DNA of 64,000 nt from JABDIP01 sp965250245. GTDB lineage: Bacteria > Pseudomonadota > Alphaproteobacteria > DSM-16000 > Inquilinaceae. Under the pieces are notes generated by a model that searched no databases, was not told the DNA's origin, and worked only from the letters and a program-made list of their open reading frames with translations. The position numbers and the translations under genes are program-made. Positions 32,816 through 42,752 of the stretch are shown here, piece after piece. The DNA is taken from positions 2,914,001 through 2,978,000 of the forward strand of contig OZ252296.1 of NCBI GenBank assembly GCA_965250245.1, written 5' to 3'. How positions within the stretch are numbered: position 1 is the stretch's first letter; the number at the start of each line of letters is the position of its first letter.

Positions 32816-32958
32816 CCCCTCACCCTCCCAGTGCTGCGCACTGGGCCCCTCCCTCTCCCACAAGGGGAGAGGGGCAAATACCAAGTGCCGACCCGAGTAC
32901 CCCTCTCCCCTTGTGGGAGAGGGAGTGACCCGGCGCGAAGCGACGGGAGGGTGAGGGG
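32816..32958. repeat. Family A intergenic palindromic repeat, copy 3 (after the guanidine binding-protein gene)
   Basis: About 143 bases from CCCCTCACCCTCCCA to GGGAGGGTGAGGGG, with the CCCTCTCCCACAAGGGGAG inner arms. It occupies most of the 254-base gap between the binding-protein and permease genes, the same position relative to a binding-protein gene as copies 1 and 6. As mRNA it would form a strong stem that could protect the upstream message. Confidence 0.9.
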
Positions 32959-33040
32959 TGTTGTTGGTGGGCACGAGAAGCATCGCCGGCAAATCACATG
33001 ATCGACGCGAACGGCCTTTCGTTGACGGGACGGGTCGGCG

Positions 33041-33850
33041 ATGAGACTGATCAATCGGAGACCGGACCGGTCGCTGGCGGCGGCGCTGGCGGTGGTGCCG
33101 TTCGTGCTGGTGTTGCTGGCCTATGTGGTCGGGTCCGACGCCCGGCGGGCGGAGAACCCGGCGGACAAGCTGCTGCCGGCGATCGGCCAGATCGTGGATA
33201 CGGCGACGGCGCTGGCGGTGGAGCCGGATCGGCGCTCGGGCCGGATCCTGCTGTGGCAGGACACCGCCGGCAGCCTGCAGCGGCTGGCGCTGGGGGTCGG
33301 GCTGGCGGCGGCGATCGGTCTCTGCTTCGGCCTCATGATCGGGCTTGTGCCCTACGCCGGGGCCGGGCTGGCGCCCTTCGTTTCGGCCCTGTCCATGGTG
33401 CCGCCGCTGGCCATCTTGCCGATCCTGTTCATCATCTTCGGCCTCGGCGAGACGGCCAAGGTTGCCTTGATTACAATTGGTATCGCGCCCTTCCTCATCC
33501 GCGATCTGAGCCAGCGGGTGGCCGAGATCCCGCGCGAGATGATCGTCAAGGCGCAGACCCTGGGCGCGTCGACCGCCGTCATCGCGCTGCGCGTGGCGCT
33601 GCCCCAGCTCATGCCGCGGCTGATCCAGGCGGTTCGGCTCAGCCTCGGGCCTGCCTGGCTGTTCCTGATCGCGGCCGAGGCCATCGCCTCGACCGACGGG
33701 CTCGGCTACCGCATCTTCCTGGTGCGGCGCTACCTGGCGATGGATGTGATCCTGCCCTACGTCGCCTGGATCACGCTCTTGGCTTTCGTCATCGACTGGG
33801 CGCTCAGGACCCTGTCCCGCCGGCTCTACCCGTGGGCGGAACCGGCATGA
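33041..33850 (+). CDS. Guanidine (NitT/TauT-type) ABC transporter permease
   Basis: 269-residue inner-membrane permease of the BPD_transp_1 type with about six helices. The EAA loop, near residues 160-180, reads REMIVKAQTLGASTAVIALR. FLIAAEAIASTDGLGYRIF is typical of the SsuC/TauC group. It overlaps the ATPase gene by 4 bases (ATGA). Context (riboswitch, GdmH-like enzyme) indicates guanidine import; sequence alone gives only the family. Confidence 0.88.
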   Translation: MRLINRRPDRSLAAALAVVPFVLVLLAYVVGSDARRAENPADKLLPAIGQIVDTATALAVEPDRRSGRILLWQDTAGSLQRLALGVGLAAAIGLCFGLMIGLVPYAGAGLAPFVSALSMVPPLAILPILFIIFGLGETAKVALITIGIAPFLIRDLSQRVAEIPREMIVKAQTLGASTAVIALRVALPQLMPRLIQAVRLSLGPAWLFLIAAEAIASTDGLGYRIFLVRRYLAMDVILPYVAWITLLAFVIDWALRTLSRRLYPWAEPA

Positions 33851-34611
33851 GCTACGTCTCGGTCCGCAACCTGTTCAAATCCTATGACGGCCGGCCGGTG
33901 CTGGAGGGCGTCAGCCTGGACGCGGCTGAGGGCGAGTTCGTCTCCATGGTCGGGGCGTCGGGCTGCGGCAAGTCGACCTTCCTGCGCCTGCTTCTGGCCC
34001 AGGAACAGCCCACGCGCGGCGAGATCCGCATCGCCGGGGCCGACCCGGCGTCGGAGCCTAACCGCGACCGCGGCATCGTCTTCCAGCGCTACTCGGTCTT
34101 CCCGCACATGACGGTGCGCGAGAACCTGATCGCCGCGGCCGAGTTCGGCGCGTGCAGATGGGGCCGCTTTCGCGGCGCCCGGCGTCAGGCGGCGGCCAGG
34201 GAGGCCGATACGACGCTGGACAGGATTGGCCTTGGCCATGTGGCCAACGCCTACCCGGCAGCTTTGTCCGGTGGCATGCAGCAGCGCCTGGCGATCGCCC
34301 AGGCCCTGGCCGCGAAGCCCTGCATCCTGCTGCTGGACGAGCCTTTCGGGGCGCTCGATCCCGGCACGCGGCTGTCGATGCACGACTTCCTGCTGGAGCT
34401 GAGGCGCGAGACCGGCATGACCGTCTTCATGGTCACCCATGACCTGAAGGAAGGCTTCAAGCTGGGCGACCGGGTGCTGGTCTTCGACAAGCCGCGCTGG
34501 GACCCGCATGACCCGCAGGCCTATGGCGCCACCATCACCTACGACCTGGATGCCCGCAGGGGCACCGAACCGAACGAACTGGAGGAAAGCCGTGTTCACG
34601 CAACGGCCTGA
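33847..34611 (+). CDS. Guanidine (NitT/TauT-type) ABC transporter ATP-binding protein
   Basis: 254-residue ATPase with Walker A GASGCGKST near residue 38, the Q-loop in VFQRYSVFPHMTV, signature LSGGMQQRLAIAQAL, Walker B ILLLDEPFGALD and the H-loop VTHDLKEG. After the ABC core a C-terminal tail of about 35 residues (KPRWDPHDPQAYGATI) follows, as in the urea-carboxylase-region ATPases. It overlaps the permease by 4 bases and the following hydrolase gene by 20 bases, so the three are translationally coupled. Confidence 0.9.
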   Translation: MSYVSVRNLFKSYDGRPVLEGVSLDAAEGEFVSMVGASGCGKSTFLRLLLAQEQPTRGEIRIAGADPASEPNRDRGIVFQRYSVFPHMTVRENLIAAAEFGACRWGRFRGARRQAAAREADTTLDRIGLGHVANAYPAALSGGMQQRLAIAQALAAKPCILLLDEPFGALDPGTRLSMHDFLLELRRETGMTVFMVTHDLKEGFKLGDRVLVFDKPRWDPHDPQAYGATITYDLDARRGTEPNELEESRVHATA

Positions 34612-35848
34612 GCGGTGGGGCGCCCGACGCCCCGGGGCGCAGATCGGCCCCCTGCCCGCCCACGAGAAGCGGCATCACCACCCGGACCTCAGCACCCTGC
34701 AGGGATGGAAGGCGATGCGCGCCGAGGCGGAGCTGCCGGAGGACGAGTGGGAGAAGGAGAAGGCCTGGGCCCTGCGCATGGGCCTGACCGGCTCCGACAG
34801 CCTTGACGACAAGTCGATCCCGACCTTCGCCCGAGGCGAGCTGCCCCACTATGCCGGCATCAACACCTTCCTGAAGGCGCCCTATGCCGAGGACGTCTCG
34901 GAGGTCGGGCAGTACGACGCCACGGTGCTGGGCGCGCCCTTCGACGGCGGCACCACCTATCGCCCCGGCACCCGCTTCGGCCCCCAGGGCATCCGCAAGA
35001 TTTCGGCGCTCTATACGCCCTACAACTACGAGATGGCGATCGACCTGCGCGAGCAGATGACGCTGTGCGACGCCGGCGACATTTTCACCATCCCGGCGAA
35101 TATCGAGAAGACCTTCGACCAGATCTCCCGCGCCTGCGCGCATGTGTTCTCCGCCGGCTCGCTGCCGATCATCCTGGGCGGCGACCATTCGATCGGTTAC
35201 CCCACGGTACGCGGCATCGCCGAATGCACCTCGAAGACCATCGGCATCGTGCATTTCGACCGCCATGCGGACATCCAGGAGAAGGATCTGGACGAGCGCA
35301 TGCACACCACGCCGTGGTTCCATGCCACCAACCTGCCCAACGTTCCGGCGAAGAACTTGGTGCAGGTCGGCATCGGCGGCTGGCAGGTGCCGCGCGAGGC
35401 GGTGAAGGTGGCGCGGGAGCGCGAGACCAACATCATCACCATGTCCGACATGGAGCGCATGGGCGTCGACAAGACCGCCGAGATGGCGCTGGAGATGGCC
35501 TGGGACGGCGCCGACATGGTCTACATGTCCTTCGACATCGACAGCATCGACTGCGGCTTCGTGCCCGGCACCGGCTGGCCCGAGCCGGGCGGCTTCCTGC
35601 CCCGCGAGGCGCTGGCCCTGGCCTCGAAGGTGGCGGCACAAGGCATCTGCGGCATGGAACTGGTCGAGGTGTCGCCACCCTACGACACCTCCGACATCAC
35701 CGCGCTGATGGCGACCCGGGTGATCGTCGACGTGCTGGGCGCCATGGTCTCCGCCGGCACGCTCGGCAAGCACAGGGCCCATATCGACAAGCCGGTCGAC
35801 ATCCCCATGGGCGAATTCACCGGCCGGAGGTGGTCCAATGCCCCATGA
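34592..35848 (+). CDS. gdmH: Guanidine hydrolase-type ureohydrolase (GdmH-like, agmatinase family)
   Basis: 418-residue ureohydrolase with a long N-terminal extension. Metal-ligand blocks are GGDHSIG near residue 197, HFDRHADIQ near 223 (arginases have DAHxD) and SFDIDSID near 314 (arginases have SxDxDxxDP; Cys follows here). GTG 34592 is preferred, with GGAGG 6 bases upstream. GdmH of cyanobacteria is a nickel enzyme that splits guanidine into urea and ammonia and sits beside the same type of ABC importer. The riboswitch at 31500 and the downstream urease, which consumes urea, strongly support that role. Agmatinase or guanidinobutyrase are the alternatives. Confidence 0.8.
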   Translation: MFTQRPERWGARRPGAQIGPLPAHEKRHHHPDLSTLQGWKAMRAEAELPEDEWEKEKAWALRMGLTGSDSLDDKSIPTFARGELPHYAGINTFLKAPYAEDVSEVGQYDATVLGAPFDGGTTYRPGTRFGPQGIRKISALYTPYNYEMAIDLREQMTLCDAGDIFTIPANIEKTFDQISRACAHVFSAGSLPIILGGDHSIGYPTVRGIAECTSKTIGIVHFDRHADIQEKDLDERMHTTPWFHATNLPNVPAKNLVQVGIGGWQVPREAVKVARERETNIITMSDMERMGVDKTAEMALEMAWDGADMVYMSFDIDSIDCGFVPGTGWPEPGGFLPREALALASKVAAQGICGMELVEVSPPYDTSDITALMATRVIVDVLGAMVSAGTLGKHRAHIDKPVDIPMGEFTGRRWSNAP

Positions 35849-36251
35849 CGCGATCCATGGCCATGGCCACAATCACGACCACGCCGACCATCTGCACTCC
35901 CACATCTCGGACTCGGACGCTGCGGATGAGCTGCAGGTCCTGACCGCCCAGTTCATCGACGGCTTCCGCGAGGCCAAGGACAAGGCGGCCTATCTGCGCA
36001 TCGCCGGCGTGCCGCTGGAGATCGACGATCCGGCCGGCGGCCCGGCATTGAAGCTGGTCGACGTGACCCTGACGACCGAGTGGCAGGTCGGCACGGCGAG
36101 CCCGTCCTTCGGCAGCCGCGAGCTGAGCTACCTGCCCTATCCCGGCGAGATGGTGGCGGAGCGCACCAATATGGGCTTTGTCTACGTCTCGCTGGACGCC
36201 AAACTCTGCCGCGACCTGCGCGAGTTCCTGAGCGCGCGGCCCGAGAAGTGA
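35838..36251 (+). CDS. His-rich protein of unknown function, candidate nickel chaperone
   Basis: 137 residues, no family recognised. Residues 5-22 hold eight His with Asp/Asn and Gly between them (HGHGHNHDHADHLHSH), the sort of metal-storage tail seen in UreE and HypB. The remaining 110 residues look like a compact alpha/beta domain (LKLVDVTLTTEWQVGTASPSF, then GFVYVSLDAKLCRDL). The start overlaps the hydrolase gene by 11 bases and its stop overlaps the ureD start (GTGA). Being wedged between two nickel enzymes suggests nickel delivery to the guanidine hydrolase or to both (inference). Cyanobacterial GdmH uses HypA/HypB-like chaperones, none of which are seen here. Confidence 0.75.
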   Translation: MPHDAIHGHGHNHDHADHLHSHISDSDAADELQVLTAQFIDGFREAKDKAAYLRIAGVPLEIDDPAGGPALKLVDVTLTTEWQVGTASPSFGSRELSYLPYPGEMVAERTNMGFVYVSLDAKLCRDLREFLSARPEK

Positions 36252-37156
36252 TCCGTCAGGAGATGTCGCAGCCCCCGCCCCCAAACGTCCTGCCTCTGGC
36301 CAAGCCGGTCACGGTGATGGCGCGCCGGCCGGTCCGGCCGCAGCGGGTCGACGGGCGCTCGCGGCTGTCGGTGCGGGCCGGCAACCGCATCGGCGAGTTC
36401 TACCAGCGCACGCCATGCCGGGTGCTGTTCCCGCGCAGCGATTTCGCCGGGTCGCTGGAGGCGGTGCTGGTGAACACCGCCGGCGGCCTGACCGGCGGCG
36501 ATGTCGTCCGCCAGGCGGTCACCGTGGAGTCCGGCGGCGCGGCCACGGTGACGACCCAGGCGGCGGAGAAGATCTACCGGGCGGCGGACGGCGTCGCCGC
36601 GATCGACAGCGACCTGACGGTGTCCGATGGCGGCCGGCTGGAATGGCTGCCGCAGGAGACCATCGCCTTCAACGATGCCGGTCTGTCGCGCCTGACGACG
36701 CTGCACCTGGCCTCCGGCGCCCGGGCGCTGGCGCTGGAATGGCTGGTCCTGGGCCGCAAGGCCCATGGCGAGGTGGTGCGGCGCGGCCGGCTGACCGACC
36801 GATGGATCGTGCGGCGCGACGGCCGGCTCGTCTGGGCCGACGGCCTCCGCCTGGACGGCGCCATCCGGGAGATCGTCGACAGCCCGTCGCAGCTCGCCGG
36901 TGCGACCGCGCTGGCCACCCTGCTCTGCGCCGTACCCGATGCCGCGGCGATGCGCGACCGGGCCCGGGATGTCCTGGCCGGCTTCGAGGATGCCGGCGTC
37001 ATCGGCGGGGCCACGCTGGTCGACGGGCTGATGCTCTGCCGCGTCCTGGGCCGCGACGGCGATGCCCTGAGGCCGGCCATGCGCGCCCTGGTCGCCGAAC
37101 TGCGTGACGCCTTCTGGGACCGCCCGGTTGGCCTGCCCCGGGTCTGGAACTGTTGA
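36248..37156 (+). CDS. ureD: Urease accessory protein UreD
   Basis: 302-residue urease maturation protein (UreD/UreH) that docks on apo-urease and helps pass nickel from UreG. Family landmarks are RVLFPR, VNTAGGLTGGD, TTQAAEKIYRA, LEWLPQETIAFNDA and the C-terminal FWDRPVGLPRVWN. The start is GTG 36248, overlapping the upstream stop; an internal ATG at 36263 lies too close to the AGGAG. It thus joins the urease genes to the guanidine genes in one coupled run. A family B repeat separates it from ureA. Confidence 0.92.
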   Translation: MIRQEMSQPPPPNVLPLAKPVTVMARRPVRPQRVDGRSRLSVRAGNRIGEFYQRTPCRVLFPRSDFAGSLEAVLVNTAGGLTGGDVVRQAVTVESGGAATVTTQAAEKIYRAADGVAAIDSDLTVSDGGRLEWLPQETIAFNDAGLSRLTTLHLASGARALALEWLVLGRKAHGEVVRRGRLTDRWIVRRDGRLVWADGLRLDGAIREIVDSPSQLAGATALATLLCAVPDAAAMRDRARDVLAGFEDAGVIGGATLVDGLMLCRVLGRDGDALRPAMRALVAELRDAFWDRPVGLPRVWNC

Positions 37157-37197
37157 GGGGCCGACAGCGATGAAGGGCACGACCGTGCCTCTACGGC

Positions 37198-37275
37198 CGT
37201 CATTCCCGCGAAGGCGGGAATCTCGAGACGCGATGCGCCTGGCCCATCGAGATTCCCGCCTTCGCGGGAATGACG
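37198..37275. repeat. Family B palindromic repeat, copy 2 (ureD-ureA)
   Basis: 78 bases: CGTCATTCCCGCGAAGGCGG at the left and the inverted CCGCCTTCGCGGGAATGACG at the right, around a 38-base centre containing a smaller inverted pair (ATCTCGA and TCGAGAT). It lies within the 192-base gap between ureD and ureA. Compared with copy 3, G/C in the arm is changed on both sides. Confidence 0.9.
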
Positions 37276-37348
37276 ACAGAGGTGGAAAATCGACCGATAC
37301 CCACCTGATCGCAAACGAAGAATTCCCAGCATTCACCGAGACAAACCC

Positions 37349-37651
37349 ATGAACCTGACGCCGAGAGAGAAGGACAAGCTGCTGGTCGCCGTGGCTGCCA
37401 TGGTGGCGCGCAACCGGCTGGAGCGGGGCGTGAAGCTGAACCACCCGGAGGCCATCGCGCTGATCACGGACTTCGTCGTGGAGGGCGCCCGCGATGGGCG
37501 CACCGTCGCCGAGCTGATGGAGGGCGGTGCCCACGTGGTCCGGGCCGACCAGGTGATGGAAGGCATCCCGGAGATGATCCACGACGTGCAGGTCGAGGCG
37601 ACCTTTCCCGATGGCACCAAGCTCGTGACCGTCCACAATCCGATCCGTTGA
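37349..37651 (+). CDS. ureA: Urease gamma subunit
   Basis: 100-residue small structural subunit. The sequence is canonical from MNLTPREKDKLLVAVAAMVARN to MIHDVQVEATFPDGTKLVTVHNPI (shown by its ends, MNLTPREKDKL and VHNPIR). It assembles with UreB and UreC into the cytoplasmic (ABC)3 enzyme that hydrolyses urea to ammonia and carbamate. It comes 31 bases before a small His-rich membrane protein gene. Confidence 0.97.
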   Translation: MNLTPREKDKLLVAVAAMVARNRLERGVKLNHPEAIALITDFVVEGARDGRTVAELMEGGAHVVRADQVMEGIPEMIHDVQVEATFPDGTKLVTVHNPIR

Positions 37652-37681
37652 ACCGATGATTCGAACCCCTGGAGAGCTGAC

Positions 37682-37837
37682 ATGAAGTACCTCGCACCGC
37701 TGTTCGTCCTCGCCCCCACCGCCGCCCTGGCCCATGACGGGCCGCTGGGGCACGCCCATCCGCACGGGCTGGAGATCGTCGCCTGGGCTTTGGCCGCCGC
37801 TGGTATCGGCTGGCTGGTCTGGAAGCTGAGCCGGTGA
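37682..37837 (+). CDS. Small His-rich membrane protein within the urease operon
   Basis: 51 residues, below the length most gene callers accept. It has a signal-peptide-like start (MKYLAPLFVLAPTAALA), then HDGPLGHAHPHG with four His in 12 residues, then one predicted membrane helix (EIVAWALAAAGIGWLVW) and a KLSR tail. GAGAG precedes the ATG. Its stop overlaps the ureB GTG start. The layout suggests an inner-membrane protein with a periplasmic metal-binding stretch, perhaps for nickel uptake (inference). Similar small frames occur between ureA and ureB in other alphaproteobacteria, to my recollection. Confidence 0.7.
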   Translation: MKYLAPLFVLAPTAALAHDGPLGHAHPHGLEIVAWALAAAGIGWLVWKLSR

Positions 37838-38145
37838 TCCCCGGCGAAGTCCTTCCGGCGGAAGGCGAGATCGAACTGAATGCCGGCCGTGACGCGCTCC
37901 GCGTCACGGTCGCCAACACCGGCGACCGGCCGGTGCAGGTCGGCAGCCACTACCATTTCTTCGAGACCAATGCGGCGCTCGATTTCGACCGCGATGCGGC
38001 CCGCGGCATGCGGCTCGACATCCCGGCCGGCACCGCCATCCGCTTCGAGCCCGGGCAGAGCCGCGAGGTGACCCTGGTGCCCTATGCCGGCACGCGCACC
38101 GTCTACGGCTTCAACCAGGCCGTGATGGGCGAGCTGGAGGAGTAA
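37834..38145 (+). CDS. ureB: Urease beta subunit
   Basis: 103-residue structural subunit with the canonical MIPGEVLPAEGEIELN start, VGSHYHFFETN, and the AVMGELEE end. The GTG start at 37834 overlaps the stop of the 51-residue protein, and ureC follows after 5 bases. It caps the UreC active-site domain in the urease trimer. Confidence 0.97.
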   Translation: MIPGEVLPAEGEIELNAGRDALRVTVANTGDRPVQVGSHYHFFETNAALDFDRDAARGMRLDIPAGTAIRFEPGQSREVTLVPYAGTRTVYGFNQAVMGELEE

Positions 38146-38150
38146 CGGCC

Positions 38151-39863
<1,713 letters not shown>

Positions 39864-39926
39864 GGGGGCAGGTAAGAATGGCCGTGGCAGTTCATGGACT
39901 CGATGGGCATTTCCCAACCCCCATTT

Positions 39927-40004
39927 CGTCATTCCCGCGAAAGCGGGAATCTCGAGGGACCATGCACATGCCTCATCGAGATTCCCGCTTTCGCGGGAAT
40001 GACG
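39927..40004. repeat. Family B palindromic repeat, copy 3 (ureC-ureE)
   Basis: 78 bases, with CGTCATTCCCGCGAAAGCGG at the left and CCGCTTTCGCGGGAATGACG at the right. Relative to copy 2 the arm base changed from G to A on the left and from C to T on the right, so pairing is kept. It lies within the 214-base gap between ureC and ureE. Confidence 0.9.
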
Positions 40005-40077
40005 GCCTTGATGGAAAAAGAACTGATAACCCCTTGATCTTCCTGACAATGCTCTCGACCGGTACGGGTCCGACACC

Positions 40078-40566
40078 ATGATCCGCGCGACACGGCATGC
40101 CAAGGCCGGCGACTGGCCGGAGCCGGCGGCGGACCGCGTGGTGCTGGACTTCGACAGCCGGCATCGCCGTCGCGTCCGGCTGACCACCGAGGCCGGAACC
40201 GCGGTGCTGCTCGATCTGCCCAAGGCCGTGGCGATGGCCGATGGAGACGGGCTGGGGCTCGAGGATGGGCGCTGGATCGCCGTCGAGGCCGCGAAGGAGC
40301 CGGTGATGGAAGTTACGGCGGAAGGTCGGCTCGCCTTGCTGCGCATCGCCTGGCATGTGGGCAACCGGCACCTGCCGACCGACATTGCGGAAATCGGCGA
40401 TGGCGGCCTGCGGCTGCGCCTGCGCCCCGACCATGTCATCGAAGAGATGATCATTGGGCTCGGCGGCCGGGTGCGCCGTATCGAGGCGCCCTTCCAGCCG
40501 GAGGGCGGTGCCTATGGCGGCCAGGGCCATCACCATCACGGTCACCACGACCATGCCGCGGAATGA
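40078..40566 (+). CDS. ureE: Urease accessory nickel chaperone UreE
   Basis: 162-residue nickel-binding protein. The N-terminal domain contains VLDFDSRHRRRVRL and VLLDLPKA. The C-terminal metal domain includes VAWHVGNRH-like IAWHVGNRHLPTDI and RPDHVIEEMI. The tail is His-rich (GGQGHHHHGHHDHAAE). UreE carries nickel to UreG. It overlaps ureF by 14 bases. It is the second His-rich protein of the operon, after the one at 35838. Confidence 0.95.
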   Translation: MIRATRHAKAGDWPEPAADRVVLDFDSRHRRRVRLTTEAGTAVLLDLPKAVAMADGDGLGLEDGRWIAVEAAKEPVMEVTAEGRLALLRIAWHVGNRHLPTDIAEIGDGGLRLRLRPDHVIEEMIIGLGGRVRRIEAPFQPEGGAYGGQGHHHHGHHDHAAE

Positions 40567-41233
40567 GCTGACCGCCCTGCTGCGCCTGCAGAGCTGGCTG
40601 TCGCCGGCCTTCCCGATTGGCGCCTTCAGCTACTCGCACGGGCTGGAATGGGCGGTCGAGGATGGCCGGGTGCGCGACCGCGCGACGCTGACCGCCTGGC
40701 TGGCCGGCGACGTCACCCACGGCACCCTGTTCTGCGAAGCGGCCTTCTTCGCCCGCGCCTGGGAGGCCCGGGATGTCATCCCCGTCGCCGAACTGGCCGC
40801 CGCCATGCGCGGCTCGGCCGAGCTGGCCCTGGAGGCGGAAACCCAGGGCCGGGCCTTCCTGAAAACCCTGCGCGCGGCCTGGCCGGAGCCGATGCTGGAC
40901 AGCCTGGCGGAGGTGCTGGATGCCGAAGGCATCGCGCCGACGCCGCCTGTCGTGGCCGGCGTCGCGGCCCGGCTCTGCGGGGCGGAGCAGCGGCCGGCCA
41001 TGGCCCTCTATTCGCAGTCGGTCGTGGCAAACCTGATCAACGCGGCGGTGCGGCTGGTGCCGCTGGGCCAGACCGACGGGCAGCGCGCCACGGCGGCGCT
41101 GGAGGCACCGATCCTGGCCGCGACCGACCGCGCCATCGGCACGCCGCTGGCGGAGATCGGCTCGGCCGGGGTGATGGTCGACATCGCCGCCATGCGCCAC
41201 GAGACCCAATACACACGACTGTTCCGGAGCTGA
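40553..41233 (+). CDS. ureF: Urease accessory protein UreF
   Basis: 226-residue all-alpha maturation factor. Typical segments are LLRLQSWLSPAFPIGAFSYSHGLEWAVEDG (read as SPAFPIGAFSYSHGLE), SQSVVANLINAAVRLVPLGQ and the C-terminal DIAAMRHETQYTRLFRS. UreF links UreD to UreG and gates nickel insertion. ATG 40553 lies inside ureE, and an upstream extension would be out of family. ureG follows after 8 bases. Confidence 0.95.
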   Translation: MPRNELTALLRLQSWLSPAFPIGAFSYSHGLEWAVEDGRVRDRATLTAWLAGDVTHGTLFCEAAFFARAWEARDVIPVAELAAAMRGSAELALEAETQGRAFLKTLRAAWPEPMLDSLAEVLDAEGIAPTPPVVAGVAARLCGAEQRPAMALYSQSVVANLINAAVRLVPLGQTDGQRATAALEAPILAATDRAIGTPLAEIGSAGVMVDIAAMRHETQYTRLFRS

Positions 41234-41241
41234 GACGACCC

Positions 41242-41898
41242 ATGACAAACCCCGCACACGGACCCCTGCGCGTCGGCATCGGCGGGCCGGTGGGGTCCGG
41301 CAAGACGGCGCTGGTGGAGGCGCTGTGCAAGCGCCTGCGCGAGACCATCGACATCGTGGTGATCACCAACGACATCTACACCCGCGAGGACCAGTTGATC
41401 CTGACCCGCGCCGGAGCGCTTCCGGAGGAGCGCATCATGGGGGTGGAGACCGGCGGCTGCCCGCATACCGCGATCCGCGAGGACGCGTCGATGAACCTCA
41501 ACGCGGTGGCCGGCATGGCGGCGCGCTTCCCGGCCGCCGAGCTGTGCCTGATCGAAAGCGGCGGCGACAATCTGGCGGCCACATTCAGCCCGGAGCTGGC
41601 CGATCTGACCATCTACGTCATCGACGTGGCCGCCGGCGAGAAGATCCCGCGCAAGGGCGGCCCGGGCATCACCCGGTCGGACCTGCTGGTGATCAACAAG
41701 ACCGACCTCGCCCCGCTGGTCGGCGCCGACCTCTCGGTGATGGACTCCGACACACGGCGCATGCGCGGGGACCGGCCCTTCGTCTTCACCAACTTGAAGG
41801 CCGGTGACGGGCTGGAGGTGGTGGTCGATTTCCTGATCACCGAGGGCGGGCTTCAGGAGCGCGCCGGCCTGATAGCAACCCGGGCGGTCTCAAGCTGA
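41242..41898 (+). CDS. ureG: Urease accessory GTPase UreG
   Basis: 218-residue SIMIBI GTPase that drives nickel insertion. The P-loop is GGPVGSGKTALVEAL near residue 13. The conserved nickel-site Cys-Pro-His is in GGCPHTAIREDAS, ESGGDNLAATFSPELAD is the switch region, and the guanine motif is NKTDLAP. Full length. It is the last gene of the urease operon; no clear intrinsic terminator was seen in the 100 bases before the lipase gene. Confidence 0.97.
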   Translation: MTNPAHGPLRVGIGGPVGSGKTALVEALCKRLRETIDIVVITNDIYTREDQLILTRAGALPEERIMGVETGGCPHTAIREDASMNLNAVAGMAARFPAAELCLIESGGDNLAATFSPELADLTIYVIDVAAGEKIPRKGGPGITRSDLLVINKTDLAPLVGADLSVMDSDTRRMRGDRPFVFTNLKAGDGLEVVVDFLITEGGLQERAGLIATRAVSS

Positions 41899-42001
41899 AA
41901 CCACAATGGCAAATGGTCCGTAGGTGTTGGGAGATGCGGGAGCCGATCGGCAAGCCGCGCACCGACCAGCGGCCGTGCCGCGCAGCTCCTGGAGCCCCCC
42001 G

Positions 42002-42709
42002 ATGGCCAATTGCCTCGACTACGCGAAGATCGCCTCAGCCGTCTACCACACCGGCACGAACCAGTATTTCGAAGACCCGGCCGGCCACATGGTCGACGAT
42101 TGGACCGTCCAGCATTGGAAGACCTGCAGCCTATTGAACCACGGGTTCCAGGGCGGGATCTGGCAGAAGGGCAATGACGTCGTCGTCGGTTTCTGCGGCA
42201 CCAATGTCGGCCAGCGGGACAAGCTGGTTCATGACGTGGTGGCCGATATCAAGATCTTCTTCCGCGTCCTTCCCAACCAGAGCAAATCGGCCCGGAATCT
42301 GGTGAAGATGGCGAAGCAGATCGCCAACGGCCGCAGGGTCTCGGTCACCGGCCATTCGCTTGGTGGCGGACTGGCCCAGGTCGTCGGGCTGTGGGAGCAG
42401 GTGCCGTTCGCGACCTTCAACGCCCCGGCGATGGCCCACCCGATCAAGGTGTCCCATTTCAATTTCCTCAATCCGTTCATGGCGGCGCGCACCTGGCGGT
42501 CGAAGCGCGTCAAGGACACGCCGGGGATCAATTTCCGCATCGCCGGCGACATCGTCAGCACGCACGCGTATGGCATGGCCGGCAAGCATGTCGGCATGGT
42601 GGTCGACCTGCCCAATGCAACCGGCGGCGGCGCCCATGGCAGCGGCAATTGCTGGCAGGGGGTGCTGGAGACCGACTGGGCCAATATCGACCCCTTCGAG
42701 GGGCTCTAG
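42002..42709 (+). CDS. Class 3 lipase-like alpha/beta hydrolase
   Basis: 235-residue protein with the lipase class 3 pattern. VVVGFCGTN forms the oxyanion strand, and RVSVTGHSLGGGLAQVVGL is the nucleophile elbow with Ser in GHSLGG near residue 118. Candidate acid and His are in the NFRIAGDIVSTHAYG and KHVGMVV segments. No signal peptide is seen, so a cytoplasmic location or export by a non-Sec route are both possible. GGAG lies before the ATG. A strong terminator follows. It is probably monocistronic and unrelated to urease. Confidence 0.75.
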   Translation: MANCLDYAKIASAVYHTGTNQYFEDPAGHMVDDWTVQHWKTCSLLNHGFQGGIWQKGNDVVVGFCGTNVGQRDKLVHDVVADIKIFFRVLPNQSKSARNLVKMAKQIANGRRVSVTGHSLGGGLAQVVGLWEQVPFATFNAPAMAHPIKVSHFNFLNPFMAARTWRSKRVKDTPGINFRIAGDIVSTHAYGMAGKHVGMVVDLPNATGGGAHGSGNCWQGVLETDWANIDPFEGL

Positions 42710-42752
42710 CCGACAGGCGCATCCCGCAGCCGCTCCCCGGCAGACATAGATC

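Noticed and set aside
36080..36247. Upstream extension of the ureD frame
   Set aside because: It lies wholly over the His-rich protein gene in another frame and is not similar to UreD N-termini; the GTG at 36248 gives the family length.
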